Shown: one piece after another, positions 1 to 32,013 of the stretch
How the letters are laid out: every line of letters starts with the position of its first letter
Numbering within the stretch: position 1 is the first letter of the stretch
From: Paractinoplanes durhamensis
GTDB lineage: Bacteria > Actinomycetota > Actinomycetes > Mycobacteriales > Micromonosporaceae
Length of the DNA stretch: 37,296 bases
Direction of reading: 5' to 3'
Assembly: GCF_016862175.1 (NCBI RefSeq)
Contig: NZ_BOML01000028.1
Span: 1-37,296 of the forward strand
The notes under the pieces: generated by a model
The model's database searches: none
The model's input: only the letters and a program-made list of their open reading frames with translations
What the model was told of the DNA's origin: nothing
Position numbers and translations under genes: made by a program

Positions 1-24270
<24,270 letters not shown>

Positions 24271-24307
24271 TGTCGTACTCCGTCTTTCGTCTTCCGGGCA
24301 GGGCGGT

Positions 24308-24335
24308 GACCGCCGCGCCGGCAAGCGCGGCGGTC
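24308..24335. promoter_or_regulatory. Perfect 10-bp hairpin between mbtH and the first NRPS
   Basis: GACCGCCGCG (24308-24317) and CGCGGCGGTC (24326-24335) form a perfect stem with an eight-base loop, in the only sizeable gap (81 bases) of the biosynthetic operon downstream of the iron box. No T-run follows on the minus strand, so it is not a standard terminator. It could stabilise or process the mRNA or act as an attenuator. Confidence 0.5.
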
Positions 24336-24351
24336 CCACGGGGAGGTGCGG

Positions 24352-24561
24352 TCAGCCGTCCATCTGGGCGATCAGCGACTTCGGCCGCATGTCCGTCCAG
24401 TTCTTCTCGACGTAGTCCAGGCACGCGGCCCGGCTCTCCTCGCCGAACGCGATGGTCCAGCCGGCCGGCACGTCCGCGAACGCGGGCCACAGCGAGTGCT
24501 GGCCCTCGTCGTTGACCAGCACGAGGTAGCGGCCGTCCTCGTCCTCGAACGGGTTGGTCAT
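24352..24561 (-). CDS. mbtH: MbtH-like protein
   Basis: A 69-residue MbtH-family protein, a small chaperone-like partner that binds NRPS adenylation domains and is often needed for their solubility or activity. It begins [20 protein letters not shown] and contains the hallmark SLWP, VPAGW and NWTDMRP segments. The ATG overlaps the halogenase TGA by four bases, so the two are likely translationally coupled. It is followed, after an 81-base gap with a hairpin, by the first NRPS. It presumably serves the six or more A domains downstream. Confidence 0.97.
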   Translation of the reverse strand: MTNPFEDEDGRYLVLVNDEGQHSLWPAFADVPAGWTIAFGEESRAACLDYVEKNWTDMRPKSLIAQMDG

Positions 24562-26024
24562 CGCGAAGCCTCCGTCCAGGACAGCCCGTCGGCCGCGGGG
24601 ACCAGGCCGTTCTCCAGGAGCGGGAGTTCGTGGGCGGCGATGCCCTGCACACCTCGTACCTGGATGTTGTTCATCTCCTGCATGACCTCGCGCACGACCG
24701 GCGTGCCGAACAGGTGGTGCATCCGCTCGCCGGACTCGGTCTGCATGCTGCCGGTGCGCTCGACGGCGTCGGCGAGCGCGCCGGACGACTCCCGGAAGTC
24801 CTGGACCAGGGCCTGCTCGCCGGAGTGCACACCGCCGACGAGGCTCACGAACGCCTCCAGGTCGGTGGCGGCGAGGTTGGTGACCTTGCGGGCCTTCCAG
24901 AAGTACGACTCCTCGTTGCTCTGCATGTCGTAGAACGCCGAGAGGAACTCGTAGAACACCCGGTACTCGCGGCGGTAGCGGCCCTCGAACTCCTCGAAGA
25001 CGCGGTCCTCGGCCAGCTCGCCGGCGAGGACGGTGTTGATCGACCGGGCGGCGAGCAGGCCCGCGTAGGTCGCGAGGTGCACGCCGGTGGAGAAGACCGG
25101 GTCGATGAAGCAGGCGGCGTCGCCGACCAGCACCATGCCGGGCCGGTGGAACGTCGAGTTGGTGTACGAGTAGTCCTTACGGGTGCGGATCTCGCCATAG
25201 GTGCCCTCGGTGACCCGGGTGGCATTTTCCAGGAACCCGCGCACGATCTCGCAGCGGTCGACGAACCCGAGCAGCGACTGCTCCTGGTCGCCCTGCAGCT
25301 TGGCCGCGTGCTCCCGGGAGATCACCGCGCCGACGCTGGTCAGCGTGTCGGACAGCGGGATGTACCACATCCAGCCCTCGTCGAACGCGGCGCAGAGGAT
25401 GTTGCCGGAGTCCGGCGCGGGCAGCCGCTTGCCGCCCTCGAAGTAGCCGAACAGCGCGATGTTCTTGAAGAAGTCGGAGTAGATCCGCTCGCCGCGCACC
25501 CCCTGGTGGATGCGGCTGCGGTTGCCGGACGCGTCGACCACGAAGGTGGCGTGGATCTCGCTGCCGTCGGCCAGGCGGACGCCGCGCACCCGCTCGTCGT
25601 CGCCGATGACCTCGGCCACCGGGACGTTCTCCCGAACATCCACACCGTGCTTGGCGGCGTTGCGCAGCAGGATGTCGTCGAACTTCATCCGCTCGACCTG
25701 GTAGGCGTACGACGTCGGGCCGGACAGCTCGGGCGCGACCGCGAACAGGAAGTTCCACGGCACCGGGTTGGTGCCCCAGCGGAAGCTGCCGCCCCGCTTG
25801 ACCATGAAGGACGCCGCCTCCAGCTCCTCGGTGACGCCGAGCAGCCGCCCGATGCCGTGCACCGTGGAGGGCAGCAGCGACTCACCGATCTGGTAGCGCG
25901 GGAACGTCTCCTTCTCCAGCAGCACGACCCGGTGGCCACGCTTGGCCAGCAGGGTGGCCGTGGTCGACCCGCCCGGGCCGCCGCCGACCACGACGACGTC
26001 GGTGCTCTCGATGTTGGCGCTCAA
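24558..26024 (-). CDS. FADH2-dependent halogenase, probably acting on a carrier-bound aryl substrate
   Basis: A 488-residue flavin-dependent halogenase. Residues 14-19 form the FAD-binding GGGPGG. Lys76 ([10 protein letters not shown]) is a candidate for the conserved halogenase lysine. Residues 217-223 are GWMWYIP, the GWxWxIP signature. DPVFSTGVH near 305 matches the second conserved halogenase segment. I chose a TTG start at 26024: it overlaps the carrier-protein TGA (TTGA) and has GGAGG seven bases upstream, whereas the next ATG lies beyond the FAD motif. By eye the sequence looks closer to the CmlS/CndH-type enzymes that use carrier-bound substrates than to tryptophan halogenases. Its neighbour is an aryl carrier protein, so chlorination of dihydroxybenzoyl- or salicyl-S-carrier is the natural inference. 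Bromination or another substrate cannot be excluded. Confidence 0.93.
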   Translation of the reverse strand: MSANIESTDVVVVGGGPGGSTTATLLAKRGHRVVLLEKETFPRYQIGESLLPSTVHGIGRLLGVTEELEAASFMVKRGGSFRWGTNPVPWNFLFAVAPELSGPTSYAYQVERMKFDDILLRNAAKHGVDVRENVPVAEVIGDDERVRGVRLADGSEIHATFVVDASGNRSRIHQGVRGERIYSDFFKNIALFGYFEGGKRLPAPDSGNILCAAFDEGWMWYIPLSDTLTSVGAVISREHAAKLQGDQEQSLLGFVDRCEIVRGFLENATRVTEGTYGEIRTRKDYSYTNSTFHRPGMVLVGDAACFIDPVFSTGVHLATYAGLLAARSINTVLAGELAEDRVFEEFEGRYRREYRVFYEFLSAFYDMQSNEESYFWKARKVTNLAATDLEAFVSLVGGVHSGEQALVQDFRESSGALADAVERTGSMQTESGERMHHLFGTPVVREVMQEMNNIQVRGVQGIAAHELPLLENGLVPAADGLSWTEASR

Positions 26025-26254
26025 CGCTTTCCCTCCAGCAGGTTCCACCAGGCGGCGACCGTCGGGTCCTGGGCCAGGTCGAGGTAGCCGGCCTCGAAGC
26101 CGGCCTCCCGCCACCGGGTGGCGAGGCTCATCAGCCGGATCGAGTCGAGTCCGCGATCGATGAGGTTGTCGTCGTCGGCGAAACTGCCCGGCTCCTCGGC
26201 CAGCACCTCGGCGACGTCGCTGCGGAGACGGTCGAGGCTCAGGGGTGCGGTCAT
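26021..26254 (-). CDS. Stand-alone aryl carrier protein (EntB C-terminal domain type)
   Basis: A 77-residue carrier protein. Ser38 in DDDNLIDRGLDSIRLMSL is the phosphopantetheine site. This stretch and the following DPTVAAWWNLL strongly resemble the aryl carrier domain fused to isochorismatase in EntB and related proteins. Here the isochorismatase half is missing. I chose the second of two in-frame ATGs (26254) because GAAGGA is nine bases upstream, whereas the ATG at 26263 abuts that site. It is the first gene after the iron box and overlaps the halogenase start. Its likely job is to hold an aryl acid (2,3-dihydroxybenzoate or salicylate) for halogenation and for delivery to the EntF-like starter C domain. 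A separate aryl-AMP ligase is needed and is not in this window. Confidence 0.9.
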   Translation of the reverse strand: MTAPLSLDRLRSDVAEVLAEEPGSFADDDNLIDRGLDSIRLMSLATRWREAGFEAGYLDLAQDPTVAAWWNLLEGKR

Positions 26255-26280
26255 GTGCGGCATTCCTTCGGTCGCTCGTA

Positions 26281-26299
26281 TTAGGTAAGGCTTACCTTA
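26281..26299. promoter_or_regulatory. Iron box (IdeR/DmdR1-type operator) before the biosynthetic operon
   Basis: TTAGGTAAGGCTTACCTTA matches the actinobacterial iron-box consensus TTAGGTTAGGCTAACCTAA at 16 of 19 positions, and AGGTAAG/CTTACCT is a perfect inverted repeat. It directly abuts the GNAT stop codon and lies 27 bases upstream of the aryl-carrier ATG. On the minus strand TAATAC just downstream of the operator could be a -10 element. Repression under iron-replete conditions is the expected effect. Confidence 0.9.
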
Positions 26300-26914
26300 T
26301 TATTTCGACCACGTAAAGACGGCTTCTCGCCTGTCGGGTGAAATTTCGTAAACGTGCAGGGCAGCGCGCTTGTGACCGAGATCGCGTATGCCGAGAAGGT
26401 CAAAATCGGCTGCCTGAAACATGCGCCGAGCGATCAGGTGCCGCTCATCGGGATCAGCCAGAATCTTGCGTACGCGTGGGTCCGCCGCGAACAGTCCATC
26501 GGCGACCGCCCGCACGAGCCGCCGGCCGAGCCCCTGCCCGGTGCGGCCGAGCTCCCCGATCGCCAGGTGAATCCCCAGGTCATAGGGCTCGGCGTCGTAG
26601 TTGAGCCCGACCACATCCCGCGGCGTGCGGTAGATCTCGACGTACGCCAGAGGTTTGTCCCCGAAAGACACGAGACAGGGCCGGGAGAAGTCGCCCGCCA
26701 GTTGCGCGGCGATCTCCGCCGCCCAGCGCGACGCCGGCCACGCCTGCCCCCAGAAGAGCGCGACATGCGGCTCGTTCATCCATCGGCTCACCAACGGCGC
26801 ATCGGACTCCGACAGCACCCGGATCGACCAGGGCGGCTCGAGAACCGGCACGGGTGGGGGTCCCGCCGCGACCACCGCCGCGGCGAGACCCTCGGTCACC
26901 TCACGCGTGGACAC
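26300..26914 (-). CDS. Siderophore-type GNAT N-acyltransferase
   Basis: A 204-residue acetyltransferase of the kind found in hydroxamate siderophore loci (AlcB/IucB/RhbD-like). Visible features are RWMNEPHVALFWGQAWP (45-60), YDLGIHLAIGE (111-121), the acyl-CoA loop GRTGQGLGRRLV (123-134) and DPDERHLIARRMFQAADF (154-171). Family members acylate N-hydroxy-lysine or N-hydroxy-ornithine. The GTG start follows the TGA of the binding-protein gene with one base between, so they form an operon. The matching flavin N-hydroxylase is not visible in the window. Acylation of an ornithine side chain in the peptide is likely but inferred. Confidence 0.88.
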   Translation of the reverse strand: MSTREVTEGLAAAVVAAGPPPVPVLEPPWSIRVLSESDAPLVSRWMNEPHVALFWGQAWPASRWAAEIAAQLAGDFSRPCLVSFGDKPLAYVEIYRTPRDVVGLNYDAEPYDLGIHLAIGELGRTGQGLGRRLVRAVADGLFAADPRVRKILADPDERHLIARRMFQAADFDLLGIRDLGHKRAALHVYEISPDRREAVFTWSK

Positions 26915-26915
26915 G

Positions 26916-27938
26916 TCAGACAGCTGCCTTTGCCACAGCCGAGATGTCCGGCAGGACGTTGGCGATGATGAACTGCACCGACAGCGGCGTCGGGGTGCGC
27001 AGCGCGGAGAACTGCGGGCCGGTCAGCGCCTTGTAGGAGCCGCGCTTGACACTCGCCAGGCCCTTGAACAGCGCGTTGCCCTCCAGGGTGGGCTGCAGGG
27101 TCGGCTCGGCGTAGTAGATCAGCGTGACGTTGGCGTCGAGCACGCTGACCTTCTCCAGGCTGAGCTGCACGGCGAACTCGTCGCCCTGGAGCGCGGCCAC
27201 GGCCGGCGCCAGCTTCATGCCGAAGTCGTTGAGCATCTTCACGCCGGCGTCCTTGTCGGAGCGCAGCACCCCGATCGAGCCCGCCTCCCACATCTGGCTG
27301 AGCGTGAATTCCTTGCCGGCCAGGTCGGGCAGGTCGGTCTTGGCCTTGGCGATCTTGCCCTCGATGTCGGTGATCACCGTGGTGGCCTCGGCGTCCTGGC
27401 CGACCGCCTTGGCGACCTGCTTGAGCGTGGTCTGCCAGGGGTCCTCGAAGGCACCGGTCGTCTCGTACGCGGTGGTCGGCGCGAGCTTCGACAGCTTGGC
27501 GTACTCGTCGTCGATGTAGTAGTCGCCGCCGGCCAGGATCAGGTCGGGCGCGAGCGCCGCGATCTTCTCCACGTCGAAGCCGGTGTCGCCGGCGGTGAGC
27601 ACGGTCGGCTTGCTGGTCAGCAGCGGCTTGGCCCAGTCGGTGACGCCGCCCTCGCCGGAGGACTCGGCCACGCCGACCGGCTGCACGCCGAGCACCAGCA
27701 GCGCGTCGAGGTCGGCGTCGGAGAGTGCCACGATCCGCTGCGGAGCGGCCTTGACCTCGGCCGTGCCGAGCTTGTGGGTCAGGGTGACCGGGTAGCTGGC
27801 CACGGCCGCCGACGAGGTGGCCGGCGCCGCCGTGTCGGCACTGTCGTCACCGCCGCAGCCGCTGAGGGCGGTGAGCCCGGCGGCGAGGGCGAGCCCGGCC
27901 GCGAGAGCACGGCGCGTGGCGGACATGGGGAAGGACAT
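26916..27938 (-). CDS. Ferric-siderophore ABC transporter substrate-binding lipoprotein
   Basis: A 340-residue FecB/FepB-type binding protein. A basic N-terminus and hydrophobic segment lead to the lipobox LSGC with Cys28 as the lipidated residue, followed by an acidic, Ala/Ser/Thr-rich linker. The body carries typical features of the family (PQRIVALSDADLDALLVLGVQPVGV, then AALAPDLILAG). I chose ATG 27938 because GAGG lies six bases upstream; ATG 27926 is a weaker alternative. An iron box lies 22 bases upstream. It faces away from the permease genes, so the importer is split over two divergent transcripts under shared iron control. Confidence 0.95.
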   Translation of the reverse strand: MSFPMSATRRALAAGLALAAGLTALSGCGGDDSADTAAPATSSAAVASYPVTLTHKLGTAEVKAAPQRIVALSDADLDALLVLGVQPVGVAESSGEGGVTDWAKPLLTSKPTVLTAGDTGFDVEKIAALAPDLILAGGDYYIDDEYAKLSKLAPTTAYETTGAFEDPWQTTLKQVAKAVGQDAEATTVITDIEGKIAKAKTDLPDLAGKEFTLSQMWEAGSIGVLRSDKDAGVKMLNDFGMKLAPAVAALQGDEFAVQLSLEKVSVLDANVTLIYYAEPTLQPTLEGNALFKGLASVKRGSYKALTGPQFSALRTPTPLSVQFIIANVLPDISAVAKAAV

Positions 27939-27960
27939 ATAGGACCTCACGATCGCGAAG

Positions 27961-27979
27961 TTAGGTGAGGCTAAGCTAA
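27961..27979. promoter_or_regulatory. Iron box in front of the binding-protein gene
   Basis: TTAGGTGAGGCTAAGCTAA matches the iron-box consensus at 17 of 19 positions. It is 22 bases upstream of the binding-protein ATG on the minus strand, placing it over the probable promoter. Confidence 0.9.
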
Positions 27980-28015
27980 GCGACGCGGCGGATCGAAGCA
28001 AGGCGGGGTCCCTGT

Positions 28016-28034
28016 GTTGGTAAGGCTAACCTTC
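28016..28034. promoter_or_regulatory. Iron box in front of the permease operon
   Basis: GTTGGTAAGGCTAACCTTC keeps the core AGGCTAACCT and GG at the left arm, 14 of 19 consensus positions. It lies 34 bases upstream of the first permease ATG on the plus strand. With the box at 27961 it makes a two-operator divergent control region. Confidence 0.8.
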
Positions 28035-28068
28035 CATAGGGTTAGGGCAATGAAACGGAAGGGAAAAG

Positions 28069-29103
28069 ATGGTGGCCACCACCCGGCCGGCCCGTCGGGC
28101 ACCGGTCACCCGCAGCCGCATCGGGGCATTGATCGCGCTGGTGGCGGCCGTTCTCCTGGCCGTCGCGCTGAGCCTCGCGCTGGGTGCCCAGACATTGACG
28201 GTCAGCGAAATTTGGCACGCCGTGGTCGCCCCCGACCCCTCCGCACCGGCCACCGCCATCGTGCGAGACCTTCGTCTCCCCCGGACCATCCTGGGCGTCC
28301 TGGTCGGACTGGCGCTCGGCGCGGCCGGCGCCCTGATGCAGGGGCACACCCGCAACCCGATCGCCGACCCCGGCCTGCTCGGCATCTCGGCCGGCGCCTC
28401 GTTCGCGGTGGTGATCGGCATCCAGTTCGGGGTGACCGGGCTGACCGGCTACATCTGGTTCGCCTTCGCCGGCGCCCTGCTGGCCAGCCTGGCCGTGTTC
28501 GGCATCGCGGCCGGCGGCCGGGGCGGCCCGACCCCGGTCACCCTGGCCCTGGCCGGCCTCGCGATCAGCGCCCTGCTGAGCTCGTTCACCCAGTCGATGC
28601 TGATCTCCGACGACAGCAGCCTCAACGTCTTCCGCTTCTGGGTGGTCGGCTCGCTCTCCGGCCGCGGCACCGACGTCGCCGTCCAGGTCCTCCCGTTCAT
28701 CGCGGCCGGCCTGCTCCTGGCCCTGGCCAACGCCCCGGCCCTGAACGCGCTCGGCCTCGGCGAGGACGTGGCCCGCGCGCTCGGCCAGCGGGTCCTGCTC
28801 GCCCGCACGATCGGCGTGATCGCCATCGTCCTGCTGGCCGGCGCGGCCACCGCGGCCTGCGGCCCGATCGCCTTCCTCGGCCTGATCGTCCCGCACATGG
28901 CCCGCGCCCTGACCGGCCCCGACCACCGCTGGCTCATCCCGCTCTCCGCGCTGGCCGGCGCCGCCGTGCTGCTGCTCGCCGACGTGCTCGGCCGCCTGGT
29001 GATCCGCCCGGCCGAGCTGCAGACCGGCATCGTGCTGGCCGCGGCGGGCGCACCGTTCTTCATCGCCCTGGTCCGCCGCCGCGCCGGGGTGGTGAAGCTG
29101 TGA
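28069..29103 (+). CDS. fepD: FecCD-family ferric-siderophore permease (first subunit)
   Basis: A 344-residue polytopic inner-membrane permease. It contains the FecCD hallmarks [40 protein letters not shown] and [17 protein letters not shown]. The ATG at 28069 is preceded by GGAAGGG about five bases away. The gene ends TGA overlapping the GTG of the next permease by four bases. The symbol is by family only and does not prove enterobactin as substrate. It should form a heterodimer with the next product and import the ferric siderophore made by this locus. Confidence 0.95.
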   Translation: MVATTRPARRAPVTRSRIGALIALVAAVLLAVALSLALGAQTLTVSEIWHAVVAPDPSAPATAIVRDLRLPRTILGVLVGLALGAAGALMQGHTRNPIADPGLLGISAGASFAVVIGIQFGVTGLTGYIWFAFAGALLASLAVFGIAAGGRGGPTPVTLALAGLAISALLSSFTQSMLISDDSSLNVFRFWVVGSLSGRGTDVAVQVLPFIAAGLLLALANAPALNALGLGEDVARALGQRVLLARTIGVIAIVLLAGAATAACGPIAFLGLIVPHMARALTGPDHRWLIPLSALAGAAVLLLADVLGRLVIRPAELQTGIVLAAAGAPFFIALVRRRAGVVKL

Positions 29104-30152
29104 CCACCACCCTGGTCCGCCCGGCCCGCCGCCGGGTCCTCAGCGCCGGCCCGGTGGCCGGCACCGTCTCGTTGCGAGCGGTCGCGGTCGGGCTGGCCGG
29201 CGTGGCCGCCACCGCCGCGATCGTGGTGTTCAGCATCAGCCACGGCAGCTTCACCATCGCGCCCGGCGCCGTCGTCGACACCCTCCTCGGCGGCGGGACG
29301 ACCGCGCAGAAGCTGATCGTGCTCGACCTGCGACTCCCCCGCATCCTCACCGCGCTGCTGGTCGGCGCGGCGCTCGCGGTCTCCGGCGCGCTCACCCAGA
29401 CGTTCGCCCGCAACCCCCTGGCCAGCCCCGATGTACTCGGCGTGACCAGCGGCGCGTCGCTCGGCGCGGTCGCCGTCATCGTCCTCGGCGGCCAGTCGGT
29501 GATCGGCGTGCCACTGGCCGCCCTCGCCGGCGGACTGCTCACCGCCGCCGCCGTCTACGTGCTGGCCTGGCGGCGCGGCGTCGACGGCTACCGCCTGGTC
29601 CTCATCGGCATCGGGGTCGGCGAGATCGTCACCGGCGGCGTCTCCTGGTTCCTGGTCCGGGCCGAGATCGTCGACGCCACCCGGGCCACCATCTGGCTCA
29701 ACGGCTCGGTGGCCGGCGCCGCATGGGAGCAGGTCCGCCCACTGTCGATCGCGCTCGCCGTGCTGCTCCCGCTAGCCGTCGCCACCGCCTTCACGTTGCA
29801 GGCACTGCAGTTCGACGACGACGTCGCGCGGGCTCTAGGCGTACGCCTGCAATTGGCGCAGTTGGCCGTTGTCCTCACCGCCGTCGCCCTGGCCGCGGCC
29901 GCGGTCTCCGCCGCCGGCCCGATCGAGTTCGTCGCCTTCGTCGTCCCGCAGATCGCCCTGCGCCTGTGCGGCGGCGCTCGCCCGCCGCTGGTGGTCTCCG
30001 CCATCCTGGGCGCGCTGCTGGTCTCCGGCGCCGACCTGGTCGCCCGCACGATCCTGCCCACCCGCGAACTCCCGGTCGGCCTGGTCACCGCGATCGTCGG
30101 CGCCCCCTACCTGCTCTGGCTCCTGGTCCGCACCAATCGGAGGACGACATGA
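29100..30152 (+). CDS. fepG: FecCD-family ferric-siderophore permease (second subunit)
   Basis: A 350-residue permease that begins at the GTG of a GTGA overlap with the first permease. Typical segments are [39 protein letters not shown] and [17 protein letters not shown]. It ends in a TGA that overlaps the ATPase ATG (ATGA), so all three transporter genes are translationally coupled. The symbol is by family only. Confidence 0.95.
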   Translation: MTTTLVRPARRRVLSAGPVAGTVSLRAVAVGLAGVAATAAIVVFSISHGSFTIAPGAVVDTLLGGGTTAQKLIVLDLRLPRILTALLVGAALAVSGALTQTFARNPLASPDVLGVTSGASLGAVAVIVLGGQSVIGVPLAALAGGLLTAAAVYVLAWRRGVDGYRLVLIGIGVGEIVTGGVSWFLVRAEIVDATRATIWLNGSVAGAAWEQVRPLSIALAVLLPLAVATAFTLQALQFDDDVARALGVRLQLAQLAVVLTAVALAAAAVSAAGPIEFVAFVVPQIALRLCGGARPPLVVSAILGALLVSGADLVARTILPTRELPVGLVTAIVGAPYLLWLLVRTNRRTT

Positions 30153-31027
30153 CCCGCACGACGCCGCCCTCCGAGCCGGCACTCGACCCGGCGCCGCCTT
30201 CTGAGCCGGCGCCTTCTGAGCCGGCGGCCCGCGGGACAGCGACCCATCGCCTCTGCGCGAGAGGCCTCCAGCTCGGATACGGCGAGAACGTGGTGGTCGA
30301 CGGGCTCGATCTGAACATCCCGCACGGCGCGGTGACCGCGGTCGTCGGCCCCAACGGCTGCGGCAAGTCCACTCTGCTGCGCGCGCTCGGCCGCCTCCTC
30401 AAGCCACGCGCCGGCGAGGTCCTGCTCGACGGCCACCGGATCGACCGGATGCCCACCCGCGAGGTAGCCCGGATCATCGGCATGCTGCCGCAGTCCCCGG
30501 TCGCCCCCGACGGCCTGACGGTCGCCGACCTGGTGATGCGCGGCCGCCACCCGCACCAGACGTGGTTCCGCCAGTGGTCGGCCGGCGACCAGGAGATCGT
30601 CACCGAGGCCCTGGAGTGGACCGACATGCGCGACCTGGCCGACCGCCGGGTCGAGGAGCTGTCGGGCGGTCAGCGGCAGCGAGCCTGGATCTCGATGGCC
30701 CTGGCCCAGGGCACCGAGGTGCTGCTGCTGGACGAGCCCACCACCTACCTGGACCTGGCCCACCAGATCGACGTGCTCGACCTGGTGAAACGGCTGCACC
30801 GCGAACGCGGCCGCACGATCGTGATGGTCCTGCACGACCTCAACCTGGCCGCCCGCTACGCCGACCACGTGGTGGCGATGCGAGACGGAAAGATCGTCGC
30901 CGAGGGCACCCCCACCGAGGTCTTCACGGTAGAGCTGCTGGCGGACGTGTTCGGCCTGTCCGCGCTGGTGGTGCCGGACCCGGCCACCGGCACGCCCCTG
31001 GTGGTCCCACTGCCGCGCAAGGCCTGA
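30149..31027 (+). CDS. fepC: Ferric-siderophore ABC transporter ATPase (FecE type)
   Basis: A 292-residue ATPase. Residues 67-75 are the Walker A motif GPNGCGKST, the ABC signature [10 protein letters not shown] is near 171, Walker B VLLLDEPT is near 191, and the switch histidine is in VLHD. The ATG overlaps the preceding TGA and has GGAGG five bases upstream. The first 27 residues form an odd Pro/Ser/Glu/Ala-rich repeat ([20 protein letters not shown]) absent from standard FecE proteins. The last codons lie in a 34-bp DNA repeat that continues past the stop. Confidence 0.96.
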   Translation: MTRTTPPSEPALDPAPPSEPAPSEPAARGTATHRLCARGLQLGYGENVVVDGLDLNIPHGAVTAVVGPNGCGKSTLLRALGRLLKPRAGEVLLDGHRIDRMPTREVARIIGMLPQSPVAPDGLTVADLVMRGRHPHQTWFRQWSAGDQEIVTEALEWTDMRDLADRRVEELSGGQRQRAWISMALAQGTEVLLLDEPTTYLDLAHQIDVLDLVKRLHRERGRTIVMVLHDLNLAARYADHVVAMRDGKIVAEGTPTEVFTVELLADVFGLSALVVPDPATGTPLVVPLPRKA

Positions 31028-31080
31028 GCATCCGGTGGTCCCACTCCCGCGCAAGGGTTGAGTATCCTGTGGTCCCAACG
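31001..31080. repeat. 34-bp repeat spanning the ATPase 3' end and the regulator leader
   Basis: Units start at 31001 and 31035 (29 of 34 bases identical), with a partial third at 31069. TGGTCCCA therefore recurs at 31002, 31036 and 31070, exactly 34 bases apart. TGG-TC-CCA has inverted arms, so the copies could be operator sites for the GntR regulator just downstream. Simple duplication of the ATPase gene tail is the alternative. Confidence 0.8.
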
Positions 31081-31105
31081 GCGAGCGCAGGGACGACGAA
31101 TTTCA

Positions 31106-31765
31106 ATGGCGGCAGAGCGCGACGGTGACCGTCGGCACATGAGCGACGCGCTCCGCGAGGCAATCCTGCGCGGCGAGTTCCTGCCCGGCGAGCGCCTGGT
31201 CGAGGCCCAGCTGATGACCCGCTTCACCGCGAGCCGCTTCACCGTGCGCTCCGCGCTGACCGACCTGTCGGCCGAGGGCTTGGTCGAGGTCCACCGCAAC
31301 CGAGGCGCCCAGGTCCGAAAGGTGTCCCTGGACGAGGCGGTCGAGATCACCGAGGTCCGGATGGTGGTCGAGGGCTTGATCGCAGCCCGTGCCGCCGAGC
31401 GAGTGCAGCCCGACCAGGCGTCCGAGCTCGACGAGATCGGCCTACTGATGCGCCGAGCGGTGGAGGCCGGCGAATACCGCCGCTACAGCGACCTGAACCA
31501 GCGCCTGCACGCCTTGATCCGCGAGATAGCCGGCCACCGAACGGCCGACCGCATCGTCGGCACGCTACGAGGCCAGCTGGTCCGCCACCAGTTCGTGCTC
31601 TCACTGCTGCCAGGCCGCCCGCAGACGTCCCTCCCCCAGCACGAACGCATCATCACCGCGATCCGCGACGGCGACCCAAAGATCGCCGAAGAAGCCATGC
31701 GAGAGCACATCGCCAGCGTCATCGATGCGCTTCGATCGATAGACCAGCTGGGCGGCCCAGCCTGA
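31106..31765 (+). CDS. GntR-family transcriptional regulator, FadR/FCD subfamily
   Basis: A 219-residue regulator. An N-terminal winged helix (about 12-70: LREAILRGEFLPGERLVE, RFTASRFTVRSAL, EGLVEVHRNRGAQVRKV) is followed by an all-helical FCD ligand domain (76-210) with candidate metal-site residues in SDLNQRLHALI and QHERIITAI. The start could be ATG 31106 or ATG 31139; neither has a strong ribosome site. It follows the ATPase by 78 bases that carry a three-fold TGGTCCCA repeat. FCD regulators usually sense organic acids. Whether it controls the siderophore genes, or only itself, cannot be told from sequence. Confidence 0.93.
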   Translation: MAAERDGDRRHMSDALREAILRGEFLPGERLVEAQLMTRFTASRFTVRSALTDLSAEGLVEVHRNRGAQVRKVSLDEAVEITEVRMVVEGLIAARAAERVQPDQASELDEIGLLMRRAVEAGEYRRYSDLNQRLHALIREIAGHRTADRIVGTLRGQLVRHQFVLSLLPGRPQTSLPQHERIITAIRDGDPKIAEEAMREHIASVIDALRSIDQLGGPA

Positions 31766-32013
31766 TACGGGTACGCCGCAGGCCTCCCGCAACCGCACCA
31801 GCGCCGAACCCGCAGCCTCAACCGAGCGCGCGGCACGCCGTTCGCGCGGGCGTCGCCCCGCCCCGTCATCCAGTCACGGTGAACCGGCGGTCGAGGCGTT
31901 GCGCGACGAGCGCTGGCCCAGGATCAACCGACGTAGCGGCCGTAGGCCGAGCCGGCCGCGGGTGTCGAAGCGGGCACCAAGGCTGACTCGGTAGCGGTGT
32001 TCGGAGGCTCTGT
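31766..32013. other. Gap between the regulator and the DUF389 gene; possible decayed gene tail
   Basis: No intact gene is visible. On the minus strand, 32029 to 31866 reads like coding sequence broken by a shift: one frame gives RFDTRGRLGLRPLRRLILG and another continues PALVAQRLDRRFTVTG to a stop. This looks like the C-terminus of an unrecognised protein with one frame change. It overlaps the 3' end of the DUF389 gene by 16 bases. High GC makes chance open frames common, so this is weak. Confidence 0.3.

Noticed and set aside
24271..24339. Upstream start for the first NRPS at 24339
   Set aside because: The extra 23 residues are Arg/Pro-rich and overlap the hairpin. The GTG at 24270 has a ribosome site and matches EntF-like starts.
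28014..29099. A longer start for the second permease, making a 712-residue protein
   Set aside because: The N-terminal part is out of frame with the first permease, which has clear FecCD motifs, and reads as Arg/Pro/Gly-rich noise. The GTG at 29100 gives a normal permease.
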